DNA of 64,000 nt from Dermatemys mawii (GCA_007922305.1 ML677386.1:12629830-12693829), one strand, 5' to 3'; numbered from the stretch's first letter, positions 23,851 through 34,300 are shown. The notes: generated by a model not told the origin, from the letters alone. Made by a program: numbers and translations.

Positions 23851-24116
23851 GACCAGATCTACATTACAGAATTACTCTGCTATAACTGCATCACTGAGGG
23901 GTGTGAAAAATCCATATCCTTGTGTGATGTAGTTATACCAACCTAAGCACCGGTGTAGATAGCAGTATATCCGAGGGAGAACTCCTCCCACCAACATAGC
24001 TACTGCTTGTCATGGAGGTGGATTAACTGCACTGATGGAAGAGCCCGTCTTCATTACAGTACTACAGTGGCACAGCACAGCTGCATCAATGAAGCATTTC
24101 AAGTGTACATCTGCCC
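23851..24116. mobile_element. PIF/Harbinger-like MITE with TTA target duplication, 266 bp
   Basis: The element runs from GACCAGATCTACATTACA to AAGTGTACATCTGCCC and is flanked on both sides by TTA (23848-23850 and 24117-24119). The ends are imperfect inverted repeats. Interior motifs such as GAGGGGTGTGAAAAATCCA and CATAGCTACTGC are typical of a turtle MITE. The 3-bp TTA duplication supports the PIF/Harbinger superfamily. Confidence 0.8.
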
Positions 24117-24119
24117 TTA

Positions 24120-25218
24120 GGCTCTGTTTCCATTCCCTTGACTAGCAGGGGCTGGTATGTTACTGCTCATTTGTGCTGTTCCAGCAGTACAAAACAGCTG
24201 TAAACCAAGTTTAACTCCCAGTAAAGCTGGGTTTAAAGCTGTTTCACATTGTTGCAGTAGAACAAAGCAATTGACTTGTCCCAGAAAATCTGGCCCAGCG
24301 GGGGTTAAACTGATATAAAATCAGCATAGGTGGGATCAGAATCATGCTCAAACTATTTAATTTACAACAGGGGTAGCTCAGAAGACAGAACAAAAAAAAA
24401 ATTGTTCTGTAGGCCTATATTGTAACCTGCGATAATCGCTTCTAACTACTGGAGAATGGAAAAGGCACACAGAAGATCAGCTATGTTTTTATGTTTAAAC
24501 AAACAGTCTTCAAGCTTAACAAATGTTATATCAAATGAACACAAACTGCTGCTGGCAAAAATAGACCCATCTGTATTATAGCCTAAAAGCATTTAGAAAT
24601 TATTGATATTAGAGTAGTATTTGTATCAAGAAAAAAAGGCTTTTCAATAAAGACATGAAAAATTGTCAGTACCTTGCTCAGGCATACTCAGAGGATTCTG
24701 TCTTGTATACAATTCAAAGTGATCAAGAGAAAACTATAAATATTCCACCTAAATAAGTTATGCAACGTACATCAATAAGAGGTCTTTATTATTTTGCACT
24801 GGAAATCATCATTACACAAACACAACTGAAAAAAAAAGGCCTTGGGGAGGTTTGAGAATAATTAGGCAGTTTCCTAAATGGAATTATATAGTCCTCTTTT
24901 TTAATTAGAGCCTTTCACAATAACTTTTCTTTGAGATGAGATTTTAACTAGGGTACATAAAATAATGTCAAAACATAGTGCTGAGCACTTGTTTTTTGTC
25001 TCTTGTGTGAATTCCCACCAAATAAGCAAATTAATAAAGTTGGTTATTCAGCTTTTTCTGGTGTCAGTCGTAAAATCTCTGTGCCAATAAATAAATTAAA
25101 TTAAATTAATCTATTTGGCTACATTAACTTACTGAGCTTCAGACAATGCTGCTTCCAATCATCTTTTGTTTTGAAATTAAACTACGTTCAGTACTACCAG
25201 ATTAAAGGACCCAAGCCA
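24120..25218. other. Unrecognised AT-rich sequence
   Basis: No recognised gene or repeat. A short AAATT-type run lies at 25087-25110. Confidence 0.4.
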
Positions 25219-25241
25219 CAGTGTGTGTGTGTGTGTGTGTG
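25219..25241. repeat. (GT)n microsatellite
   Basis: A short uninterrupted GT dinucleotide run is followed by GCATATGCATAC. Confidence 0.9.
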
Positions 25242-26569
25242 CATATGCATACATGTTCACAAATGGTGAAATTAAATAATTTTGTCTAACTTGCCTTTCA
25301 GTGTTTTAATGTTAACTTGTACATGGACTGAAAATTTAGATTGAAGCTGTGAAAGGGGTGAAACCAAAGTGCAGACAATGTGTGACTTGGATACTGTGGG
25401 ACAGATTCTCAGTCTTTTAGTCTTCTGAATTTTATATTGTACCAGTCACTTTTTTCCCCCAGATGAATGTAATATAGTTGCAGCAAAATATCTGGTTATG
25501 AACAAAAAATAGCAGACATAACATAATACTTGAGTGTTTATATTGTTCCAGCATTTTTTTCTTAAAAAAATAGGTCTAATCTAGTTTTTTCCAGGTTACC
25601 AATATTAATAATGCTCCAGTATTACATTTCTGCACTTTTCCATGTCTTGGCCACAACTCACTCACAGTTATCTGAAGATCATTCAGCAATCCAACTAGAG
25701 CCTTAATTATGATACAACAGAAGTCAGCTTAGCATCTATTTATCCTGCACTGAAATGAACATCAAATATGCTACCAGTTAACAAGCCTCTTATCTTTTGT
25801 TAAACAACCTCTTCGGGGTTAAAAATGATGACTGTTGGATGGCCCTAAATGCTAAGAAATTCTCAGAGTGCAGAGTAATAAATGGTGAAGAAGCACAGGA
25901 CCTAGAGAAGCAGATGCTATGTCCCATCACCTACCCTTTGCCACAAAAGGAGGGGTGTGTGTGTGCCTGTTAATCATCTCCCAGAAGACCTGCTATGCAA
26001 AGGGAGGATTGGGATGGATGACACCCCCACAAACCAACAATTTTCCAAGTGAGGCAGGTCAGGAAGCACATCACTCTACTCTCTAGACAGAACCTGTTGT
26101 TGGAGTGGCAGATCTTCAGGGGAAGGAGTAGGGAGATTGTAGAAGGGAGGATGTGTGGAAGTTGGCAACTTGGGCCCAGTTGGGAGACTTTGAATGTGCC
26201 TAATAATTTGGGCCAACTTTGGAAAAGCATCTGTGCTTTTGGATGTTTATCTATACTGAACCTCTAAGCTGTGCGACGTTCACCCATCACTACTCTGATT
26301 CATTTTCTCTTTACCTCTCACCATAGTTAGAAATGTCAGAGATCTGGGACACACTTACAGAATTATTTCTGGACTTCTGAAATTTTCAACTAGTGAGGAG
26401 TGCTGGTAAACATGAATTAACCAGTGTGGGCATCTTAATTCACTTTAAGTTTGCCAGGTATCTGTGGGGTGGGATGATAGTTGTGTGGAAGAGCAGGGAA
26501 GTAAATTAATAACATATCATTGTCTACGACTGGGTGAATGGACTGTATGTTGCTTCACTTCTGAAGAAT
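25242..26569. other. Unrecognised non-coding sequence
   Basis: No recognised gene or repeat. Opposed frames at 25970-26267 overlap on the two strands and are not called. Confidence 0.4.
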
Positions 26570-27213
26570 GGGGGTTAAAAGCAGCCCTGGAGAGGGCTGA
26601 GGCTGTGAAAGGCTGATTGGGGAAGCAGCCATAGTTGGGGCCATGCTCTAATCAGGCCACAGCTGGCCCTATAAAAGTTCTGTGAGGCAGGAGCTGAAGG
26701 AGTCTCTCTTTAGCAGTGCAGAGAGAAGGACCTAGGTTCTGAGAGCAATGTACCTTAAGCAGAGCAGTGCTGGGGAAAAGAGCAAAGGGAGCCAAGGAGC
26801 TCCAGCCTGGAAAACGCCCAGGCTGCAGGCCTCGTTTAAGGCCGAAAGGTACTGGAGCTGCAAAGGGGCAGCCTGAGGATAGACAAGGGCAGCAGCTCCT
26901 CCCCCTTGCCAGTGATGAGTGGCCATAACAGGCTGCAGTCTGCCCCAGTGAGCGGGGGCTAGATGACGACTGGCAGTAGCCACTGAGGCAAGGTGGGTTT
27001 AGAGGGCTGGGGGTTCACTTGGGAGGGGAGACCTAGCGTGTGAGGGAACTGTTGGGGCAGAACTCCAGGGCAAAGGGGCACTGGGGTCTGGGAGGGAAAC
27101 GGGAGTTGGGCTGGTGAGACACCGGCCACCAGGAGGCGCTCTGAGGGCTGGAGAGCTAATTCCCTGGATGAGCAGCAGGAGGCACTGCACCGGTGAGGCA
27201 TCACATCACTACA
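26570..27213 (+). mobile_element. LTR-like repeat with TATA promoter, probable solo LTR
   Basis: A GGCCCTATAAAAG core promoter (TATA at 26670-26677) follows a GC-rich upstream part. Downstream blocks include TCCAGCCTGGAAAACGCCCA, GCCAGTGATGAGTGGCC, CAGTCTGCCCCAGTGAGCGG and GACACCGGCCACCAGGAGG. The sequence ends CATCACTACA and returns at once to unrelated DNA. This order matches a high-copy turtle terminal repeat that I know only from general familiarity. No internal retroelement region is attached, and no target duplication could be read. The frames of 83, 107 and 63 residues on the minus strand are by-products of its high GC content. Confidence 0.65.
26670..26677 (+). promoter_or_regulatory. 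TATA box of the LTR-like repeat
   Basis: TATAAAAG sits in CCCTATAAAAGTTCTGTG. A start site would be expected about 30 bp downstream, near AGTCTCTCTTTAGC. Confidence 0.6.
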
Positions 27214-28229
27214 GTTAGAAGTGGGAAAAGATAGATATCTAGAGATCTGGGTAAGCATCTGTACTTTGGGGGACTTATCCATACCGAATCTCCTATCCTT
27301 TTCAACATTAAGTCCTCATTCCTTGTGTTTCGGTTGCTATACAGAAATATTTTTATCATGCATAAGAATTCTGTTGGCTGAGAAAGAGCAAATGCAGTGT
27401 TCTCAATTAGAGGTTCATCTTTTGGTTGTTTCCTTTTTTATATTTCTTAGTAGAGTATGTTTGTACTGGCTCCATAGATTAAGCTATCTCAAATTTGACC
27501 TTTGTTTCTTTTCCCTTTTCTATATTTTAAAGTTATTTCATTTCCTGCAGCAAAAACCTTTTCTTTGAACTGACTTCTCTTTAATCACAGGACTCTATAA
27601 TCAGGAAACATTCCAAGGTGGAAGGTTTTATGATGCTTTTATTTTTCTCCAAATCCATCTACCAAAAGAAAATATCAGAGCTCTTATTATGAAAAATAAC
27701 AAGCACTCCCACATTTCGTATTCCTTCACACCACTTTAAATAACGTTTTAGGACTCCTATCCTAAAAATCTAGGAGCTGGAGTCCTTTGAAATATTATTT
27801 GTGTACTGTAATAAGCAGTTATTTGAAATAATTTGCTTTTTATGAGTTCTAGATCTAATTGTAAATTACATCTGCTAGAGTCAAACAGCATAGGATTCAG
27901 AACTGTCATATCAGGCAATTCACATATCGAATGAATAATAAATCATAGGACTCGCTGGTGGAAAAGTCCTACATCAAGTCCATCCCACTTCCGAAGCAGG
28001 TTTGTTTCCTGCAGTATAATTTCTAGTATTTTTCCTAATAAAATATAGTGTGTAAACCACTTTGTGATAATATGTAACCCTAGTTCCTGACTCTCTGATC
28101 CGCAAAGCTCCTATAACACAACACTTGTAGCAACTGTAGGGGAGGTGCATCTATATATCATGCCTCGAGCACTGCACATTTGAACATTTCATAATGAAGG
28201 GAGCGTGGCTTTACAAGTGGGAAGTATTA
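27214..28229. other. Unrecognised AT-rich sequence
   Basis: No gene was identified. A 115-residue plus-strand frame (27221-27568) is Phe/Leu/Cys-rich and matches no family I know. Confidence 0.4.
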
Positions 28230-28325
28230 TGTATTTGTTATTGTTTGTACTGCAGTAATACCAAAAATCTTCATTCAAGGTTGGGGACCCAACGTGCTAG
28301 GTGCTGGACAAACACTGCTGAGCCA
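28230..28325 (-). repeat. 3' tail of a MIR-type SINE, reverse orientation
   Basis: GTTTGTACTGCAGTAATACC, GGTTGGGGACCCAACGTGCT and AGGTGCTGGACAAACA repeat the tail order of 2840-2950. Confidence 0.45.
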
Positions 28326-30072
28326 CCTAACTCTTGCATCTGTTTTTTTCTGTATTGTTTCTTTAGACCTCCAAGGACTTTCCAGACAGGAAGCCTGTTT
28401 TTATTTAGCTGCAGATTGTCTCAGAGGAGGCAGGCATTGTACATGCTCTTCTATGTTTCTCCTTTCATACTTTGCGTGTCTCGTCATTCTGCCTAAAAGA
28501 ATTGCTGTGCTCTTTAAATGTGGAGCATTCTGGCCTCCATCCAATGGCACATTTATGCACCTGCTTAATTTTCAGAATGCAAACTGTCCATTGGGGGATG
28601 ACTCACATGGTTAAACACTCACATGTTTTTAAGTGTTTTGCTGGATTGGATCACAGGGCTCAGCACCTTGCCGGTTAAAAAGCTTTGTGAGCCCCAAAAA
28701 TATGAGAAAATTAAAATAGTCCAGTTAGCTTTGAAAAACTCTCTAGAACATGTCTAAAGGAGTTGATCTTTTCAACACATCTTATGTACAGAATACATGA
28801 TTGGGCAGTGGGGTATGACATTTCTATTAGCACTTGTTTGTGAAGCCTTGCATTACTCATTGCATCACTCAGTGGATTCCCCACTGGGCACGAATGGCAC
28901 AAATCCAAATTTATGCTGACAAAACCTTTATACCACACCACATAATTATATATTTCATATATTATGTAGTGCGGATGTATATGTATGCACACGTGTATAA
29001 AATATATGGCTGATGTACAGTATGTACAATAAGTAAAGTATGTCAAACTGTTAGGAGCTGTTTGCCTGAAATATGCAACATAAATGCTAGATCACTACTT
29101 TCATCGCTAGTTTACAGTATTACATAATTCTCCAATTTATGCTCATATCTACGGTTTAAGAGCCCAAGTTATTTTCACAGCAAACATATAATGTAACTGC
29201 TTTCTCATAAAGTAAGCTTTTGTAAATAACCTTTGTTTCCTTCCACTCACATCTGAACCATTTTTCATGCTACTTTTACAGTTTGAAAAAATACTCCTTT
29301 TATGTTCCAAGCAATATCCATGTGTTCTTTCACATGTCTTCTTAGAACTCAGTGCTTTTGTTTAGCTATTCCTTACTGATCTCCTCCTCATCACACTCCA
29401 ATTTAATTGCTGTGTCTGATCAATGACATTGTATTTGGCCCTGTGTGAATAAGGGAAGCGAAAACTGCCCTATCGTGAAGACTGATTAACAAACTAGAGA
29501 TTTTCAGACCATATGTAAATAAATGAAAATCTGTGGTTTAATAAGTTTAATGTTTCTAAAGCATCTAGGAGACATAAGAGTTACATTGAAAATCAAGTTA
29601 GGCTCCTAAGTCACTCAGATGCTTTAGATAATCTTACCTATACACACTAAAAATTATGCAGCCTTCTTTTCTATTCAAGGACTGATCTTTCTGAAGGTCA
29701 GCATAATGAGGCAGTTTCATGCTGAGAAAGCAGGTGTAACACAAAATTACCAAAGATAATAGAACAAATATCTATCTGGGATCTTATATTGGTGCCCGTC
29801 TCTGTGTTCTCTAGGCACTTTCCAAATATTTTTAAAAAGACAACAATAACACCCCGTCCTTCCTTCCCACAGCGAGGAGTAAATACTTGATTAGAATTAA
29901 AGTTCTGTTGCTTTTTTGGAGTGTGCATGTGACAGAGAGAGAAAATAGTCAGGGCTCAAATTTTCATAGACTGTTTCCTGGAGCCCCAGGACTTGTGCCT
30001 TCAGTCCCACGGAGGCTGGGCTGAAGCACTTCACATTTAAAAATATTTACTAGAGCTCTGCTCCAGAAAGTG
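28326..30072. other. Largely unrecognised sequence
   Basis: No gene was identified. A GTTAGGCTCCTAAGTCACTC block at 29598-29617 belongs to the short dispersed family also seen near 44480. Frames at 28194-28678 and 28711-29046 show no known domain. Confidence 0.4.
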
Positions 30073-30565
30073 TCAGCTTAATTTAAGCCCTGAAAGTAGT
30101 ATTGTGAGAGGTAGTGACATATTACCAGTTCTTCTGGAGTGGGGAATACCTCTCAAGAAGGTAACAGTTTCCAAAGCAGATGGAACTTTTAAGATGCAAC
30201 TTCTGTAGATGAGCTGCTGCATTTTGTACCAGCTGGTGTGGGCCATCATTCCTAGGTATACTAAGTTGCAGTAATCAAGTCTTGATGCCATAAATTGCAT
30301 GGCTCTCCATGGTCAGGTCTGTGTCTAACCAGAGAAAGTGCCATCATTTGGCAAATCAAAGATGTCTGCAGGCATTTTTTTGTTGCTATTTTGGGGCATT
30401 TAGTAACACTGAGGAGTCTAAGAGGAGCTCAAGACTGCAGACTGACATGCTGAGGGCAGATGGGCATTTAAGAGAGGAAGTGGAGTCTTCAAAGCATGGC
30501 CCTCTTCCCACCAATATTACCTCAATCTTTCCTGGATCCAGCTTTAGCCAGCTGCTCTTCATCCA
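30073..30565 (-). pseudogene. L2-like LINE reverse-transcriptase remnant
   Basis: On the minus strand, decayed frames read WMKSSWLKLDPGKIEVILVG followed by LELLLDSSVLLNA, then SRLDYCNLVYLGM and WYKMQQL. These match the L2/Rex-group reverse-transcriptase C-terminal order (W..ANKLKLNPDKTE, GVLLDSSL, SRLDYCNALY, LQ.VQN). Several frameshifts and stops separate the segments. No upstream YADD region or 3' end was recognised. A perfect hairpin (30568-30610) lies at its 5' edge. The plus-strand frame 30309-30674 is antisense to it and is not a gene. Confidence 0.7.
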
Positions 30566-30567
30566 TG

Positions 30568-30610
30568 TGCTGATCTATACTAGGCACCAGAAACCTAGTA
30601 TAGATCAGCA
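30568..30610. repeat. Perfect 17-bp inverted repeat, 9-nt loop
   Basis: TGCTGATCTATACTAGG (30568-30584) and CCTAGTATAGATCAGCA (30594-30610) are exact reverse complements around CACCAGAAA. There is no T run after it, so it is not a Pol III terminator. It lies at the edge of the L2-like remnant. Confidence 0.95.
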
Positions 30611-31284
30611 CATTCTACATGCAACACAAAAGAGACATAAAACTGGGTGTCATCCAGGAACGACTGGCACTTGAGTCTGTTATTTCCCCACAAGCTTTCC
30701 CAATGGCTTAATAAAGATCTTGAATACAGAGATTGGTGGGATTCTGTGAGGCCTGGCTTTGTTTACTTTTAGAAATTGTAAGATGCTCAGGTAGGATGGT
30801 GAAGAGCTTGGTATAAATGTCTAGATAGATTCCCTTCAAGGCAGCCAACTTCTAGCGGTTACTTCAAAGTTTTCTTTATCCATGTTAGAATCCTTTCCTG
30901 AAACTCAATTCACATCATGTCATCAGGAGCCCGGGGATTCTCACTGATTTATTCAGTGCTGCTCTACTTACAGGAGCCTTCAGGCTAAATTTCAGATGAT
31001 TTTTGGCAAGAAACTTTTCCCCAGAGAATACAGCAGGATCTCTGTCATTATTTTAACCTAAAGTGGCCATGTCAGGAACTATCTCTTGGACTGACTGCTT
31101 ACAGAAGAAACAACAGCGCATATGTCAGGCACACCGGGGTGTAGCATTAATTTTAAAAATGATTTAAATGGCATGTTCTGATCTTGCACTGTGACAGCCT
31201 GTGTAAATGAAGCATATACTCTCCCATCAGCTTTTACCTCCTCTTCAAAATATCCATTGATTTCTTCCAGATTCCTCAAGCTGT
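30611..31284. other. Unrecognised sequence between retroelement remnants
   Basis: No family was recognised with confidence; it may be further upstream sequence of the L2-like remnant, but no reverse-transcriptase motif could be read. A 66-residue minus-strand frame at 31079-31279 is not supported. Confidence 0.35.
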
Positions 31285-31640
31285 CCTCTGGGCCATTTCC
31301 CAGTCTGTGCTACTTCCTCACCTCAGTAGCTAGCCACAGAATCTGTGCCCACCCACTATGTGTTCCAGCCCAGGGACCTTATCATCAGCAACCAAGGTCT
31401 ACACAGTGTCAACCATTCACTACTCTTTCCCTGGGCTTCTTCTTACTCTGCCTTCCAGAGGCTTTCTTCACTGCAGTGCCTCTGGGCAAACTCCTTCCAT
31501 CAGGGACTGGTTCCCAGGCATTTTCTCCCCCTGGGTTTCCTCCTACCCACCTCTCTGTACCCAGAGAGCAACTGCAGCCCCTTTCTTTTTTCCTTTTTTC
31601 TCATTTTTATGGCAAAGCAGATTTGACTGAATAGTTGATA
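31285..31640. mobile_element. LTR-like pyrimidine-rich repeat
   Basis: The order is GCCATTTCCCAGTCTGTGCT, ACTCTGCCTTCCAGAGGC, TGCCTCTGGGCAAACTCC, CCACCTCTCTGTACCCAGAG and CCCCTTTC. It resembles a C/T-rich turtle terminal repeat in reverse orientation, but no ends or target duplication were found. Three overlapping plus-strand frames (90-147 residues) arise from its pyrimidine-rich composition and are not called as genes. Confidence 0.4.
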
Positions 31641-31699
31641 GCCTCCACCAACTTCAATAATTAGCAGTTTATATCCTCTCACTCTGCCCTGTATCTTTC

Positions 31700-31950
31700 A
31701 GGTAATGTAACAACCCCCTTTTAATAATATCTCATTTCCCCAATGTTTTTTACTGAATAACACAATGTAATTTTTTTTACCTTAAGACATTTGAATTCCC
31801 TAGAAAGCTTTTCCCTTTCCTTATCAAAGCCCTCACATACCTATAAAAAGTGACCAATTGTTTCTTCCACATTACATGGTGTACATAGTCTAGCTTTGTG
31901 TCTATTTATTAGAAAATGATTTTTTTAAGCTACAGTGGGAAGTTACTTCT
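31700..31950 (-). pseudogene. LINE ORF2 C-terminal segment with Cys/His box
   Basis: The minus-strand reading RLCTPCNVEETIGHFL, with a further Cys shortly after, keeps the C-x2-C ... H ... C spacing found after the RNase H domain in I/jockey-type ORF2 proteins. It is separated from the rest of ORF2 by the inserted block at 31955-33235, and a stop lies directly after GHFL. Confidence 0.65.
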
Positions 31951-31954
31951 GTTA

Positions 31955-32461
31955 GGATTGCCTCCCCACTCTGAACTTTAGGGTACAGATGTGGGGACCC
32001 GCATGAAAAAAGAAATAACCCCCCCAAGCTTATTTTACCAGCTTGGGTTAAAATGTTTTTTTCCAGAACACAACTTTTTTTGTATTTGGACCTGGTATGC
32101 TGCCACCACCAAACTAGGTCTAGGGTAGTTTAGGACCCTTTTTTTCCTTTTCACTAACTCTCCAAACTTTTTTTTTCCCTGGAAAGCTTGAGAGAATAAA
32201 AAAAACCAAACCTTGCCTGATTTTGCGAGCCGTGCCCGATCCAAAACCAGGACCTTACACAATGGAAAACAAGCAGTCAGCTTCTTAAAAGAAAGATTTT
32301 AATAAAAGAAAAAAAGAAAGGAATAAATCCCTTATAACCATTAATAGAACAGCATCTACCATAATTAACAAAAGGATTTAGAAACCAAACCTCTCCCCCG
32401 AGGCAACTTTTTTCCACTGTTGATATTTTTGCTGAAGCTTACAATATTAAGAAGCACCCAG
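31955..32461. repeat. Tandem unit A (about 507 bp)
   Basis: This is the first copy of the duplicated unit, from GGATTGCCTCCCCACTCTGA to GAAGCACCCAG. It aligns end to end with unit B, with a few short indels. At nearly all sites where the two copies differ by G and A, this copy has the G. Confidence 0.9.
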
Positions 32462-32954
32462 GACTGCCTCCCCACTCTGAACTTTAGGGTACAGATGTGG
32501 GGACCCGTATAAAGAAAAATAACCCCCCCGCAGCTTATTTTACTAGCTTGGGTTAAAATGTTTTTTTCCAAAACACAACTTTTTTTGTATTTGGACCTGG
32601 TATGCTGCCACCACCAAACTAGGTTTAGGGTAGTTTGGGACCCTTTTTTTCCTTTTCACTAACCCCCCAAACTTTTTTTTTCCCTAAAAAGCTTAAGAGA
32701 ATAAAAAACCCAAACCTTGCCTAATTTTGCAAGACGTGCCCAATCCAAAACCAAGATCTTACACAATAAAAAACAAGCAGTAAGCTTCTTAAAAAAAAAA
32801 TTAATAAAAAAGAAAAAGAAAGAAAGAAATCCCTTATAACCATTAATAGAACAGCAATTAACAAAAAAATTTAAAAACCAAACCTCTCCCCCAAGGCAAC
32901 TTTTTTCCACTGTTAATATTTTTGCTGAAGCTTACAATATTAAAAAGCACCCAG
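32462..32954. repeat. Tandem unit B (about 493 bp), G-to-A enriched
   Basis: This is the second copy, from GACTGCCTCCCCACTCTGAA to AAAAGCACCCAG. Compared with unit A it shows about 17-20 G-to-A differences and one in the other direction. There are also about four C-to-T and three T-to-C differences. The affected G is followed by A, or is the first G of a GG pair. Examples are CCTGGAAAG to CCTAAAAAG, CCCGATCC to CCCAATCC and AAAGGATTTAG to AAAAAATTTAA. Confidence 0.9.
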
Positions 32955-33239
32955 CCAACCCTCACCACTAAAAACCCTTTAAGTGATAAAAAGAAGGTAA
33001 ACTTACTGACTACAGTACTTAATAGAATTTATAGTTACAGTAAAAAACATAGCTGTGTTCATCCCATAGCCGAGGTAAACAGAGAAAGACCCCCAAAAAA
33101 CCTAAAACTTAAAATCCTTTGTTTCCTGAGAAATTTTTGATTGGTCACTTGTCCACCTGTTAGGTTACCTTTAGCTTAACCCCTTACAGGTAAACACTAA
33201 TTTTAGGCTACTTCACACTTATAACAACTTCTTTAAACC

Positions 33240-34300
33240 AAAGCATTTCCTCCTTCCTAGCCAGACTCTGAAGTATGTCATTATCCTCAATGGTGGGGCT
33301 TATTTGAAAACATTTTCTCTCTTCTTTCATTAATCCTAATTTTTTGTCAGTCCACTTTTACATTTTTCTGTACTTGGCTTTTGAATTCCTGTTTACTCAA
33401 GGGTATTTCTGCAAAAACCCTTCCATTTATTATAATATTTTAGCTCCTTTGTCCACCATTTCATTCCTTATTATCCCAATATTCTCTGTGATAAGGTAAT
33501 GCTACACGTCTCTATTAGTACTAACTCTGTTATTAGAAATATTTCATTGAGTAAGTAACTTCTTCATACTGAGACACCCTTTTTTATTGCTATCCGGCCT
33601 GAGATTGAATCTTAAAAAATGACCCATGCTGCTATGTGTATATCCCAGATCCAATTTCATATACTAATTCCCAGTTTGGATATACAATATGTCATCACTA
33701 TCTCTTCTATTTTTTATTTTTTTTGTCCATTCGTATATATTTGTTTGGTCCTTTCATCATTGTAGTTCCCAGAAAGTAAGGTTCAGTGATTTAATTTGTA
33801 GTGTAACTGGCATTTCACTAGTAGCTATTTGCAGAACACATAGGTGTTATAATAAATACACCATATGCAATTTGTAGTGCCTGTGCTTGTATTAAATCTG
33901 ATTTTGATGATGACCCAAAGGCTTGGCATCCATAGTCAATAACTGGTTTGATTAAGGCTCTGTATACTATCAGCAGTTTTTAATTATCTGCCCCTCAGCC
34001 CCATTAGTCTCAGCAAGGCTTTTATGCAGGTTAATCCTTCCTGAACATTTATCTTTAATATCATTTATATGATCTTTCCAAAGTAATTTAGTATCAGATA
34101 TTACTCCTAAGAATTTAAACCCTTTATCCATATCTATTTGTTCTCTGGATAGATACAATTTGCATTTCTTTGTAACTCCTCTTTTTGTAAATATCTGTCC
34201 TTTGGACTTAACGCTGGAGAGCTTGAAACCCCATGCATTTCCCCAGTCAGAGGTCTCTCCTAACACTTTGTTGATTTTCCTTTCTGCCACTCAATAGTCC
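33240..34300 (-). pseudogene. LINE reverse-transcriptase 3' part and downstream region
   Basis: The minus-strand frame at 33970-34290 reads WGFKLSSVKSKGQIFTKRG, KLYLSREQI, FKFLGVISDTKLLWKDHI and INDIKDKC, the conserved block after the catalytic core of I/Nimb-type reverse transcriptase. Further on, near 33880-33970, VYRALIKPVIDYGCQAFGSS can be read in a shifted frame. The upstream position expected to hold the FADD catalytic box (about 34330) reads through a stop and lacks the aspartate pair, so the enzyme is dead. Confidence 0.8.

Larger units (their letters stand above)
31955..33235. mobile_element. LTR-type element inserted in the LINE, with internal tandem duplication
   Basis: Boundaries are set by where LINE ORF2 reading stops (31950) and resumes (about 33240). 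The insert starts GATTGCCTCCCCACTCTGAA and ends near GTTACCTTTAGCTTAACCCC. I associate its sequence order with a turtle retroelement terminal repeat, but the class is not proven. It contains two tandem copies of a roughly 500-bp unit, followed by about 280 bp of single-copy sequence. AATAAA occurs on the plus strand in both units. No coding frame exceeds 83 residues, and none has a known domain. Strand is left open, although the base-change bias suggests the plus strand is the sense strand. Confidence 0.6.

Noticed and set aside
27221..27568. 115-residue plus-strand frame with hydrophobic stretches
   Set aside because: Hydrophobic runs arise from T-rich DNA. It matches no family, and the frame starts at a repeat boundary.
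30309..30674. 121-residue plus-strand frame
   Set aside because: It is antisense to the L2-like reverse-transcriptase remnant and spans a hairpin, so it is best explained as a shadow.
31191..31634. 147-residue plus-strand frame
   Set aside because: Overlapped by two other plus-strand frames and an opposite one, within a pyrimidine-rich LTR-like repeat. The composition is Phe/Ser/Pro/Leu-rich with no domain.
31955..32954. CRISPR-like or satellite array
   Set aside because: Only two long units with no spacers, in an animal genome and inside a retroelement.
32462..32954. G-to-A excess caused by CpG decay
   Set aside because: CpG decay would change CG to CA and CG to TG equally on both strands. 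Here the changed Gs are followed by A or G, most are not preceded by C, and C-to-T is scarce.
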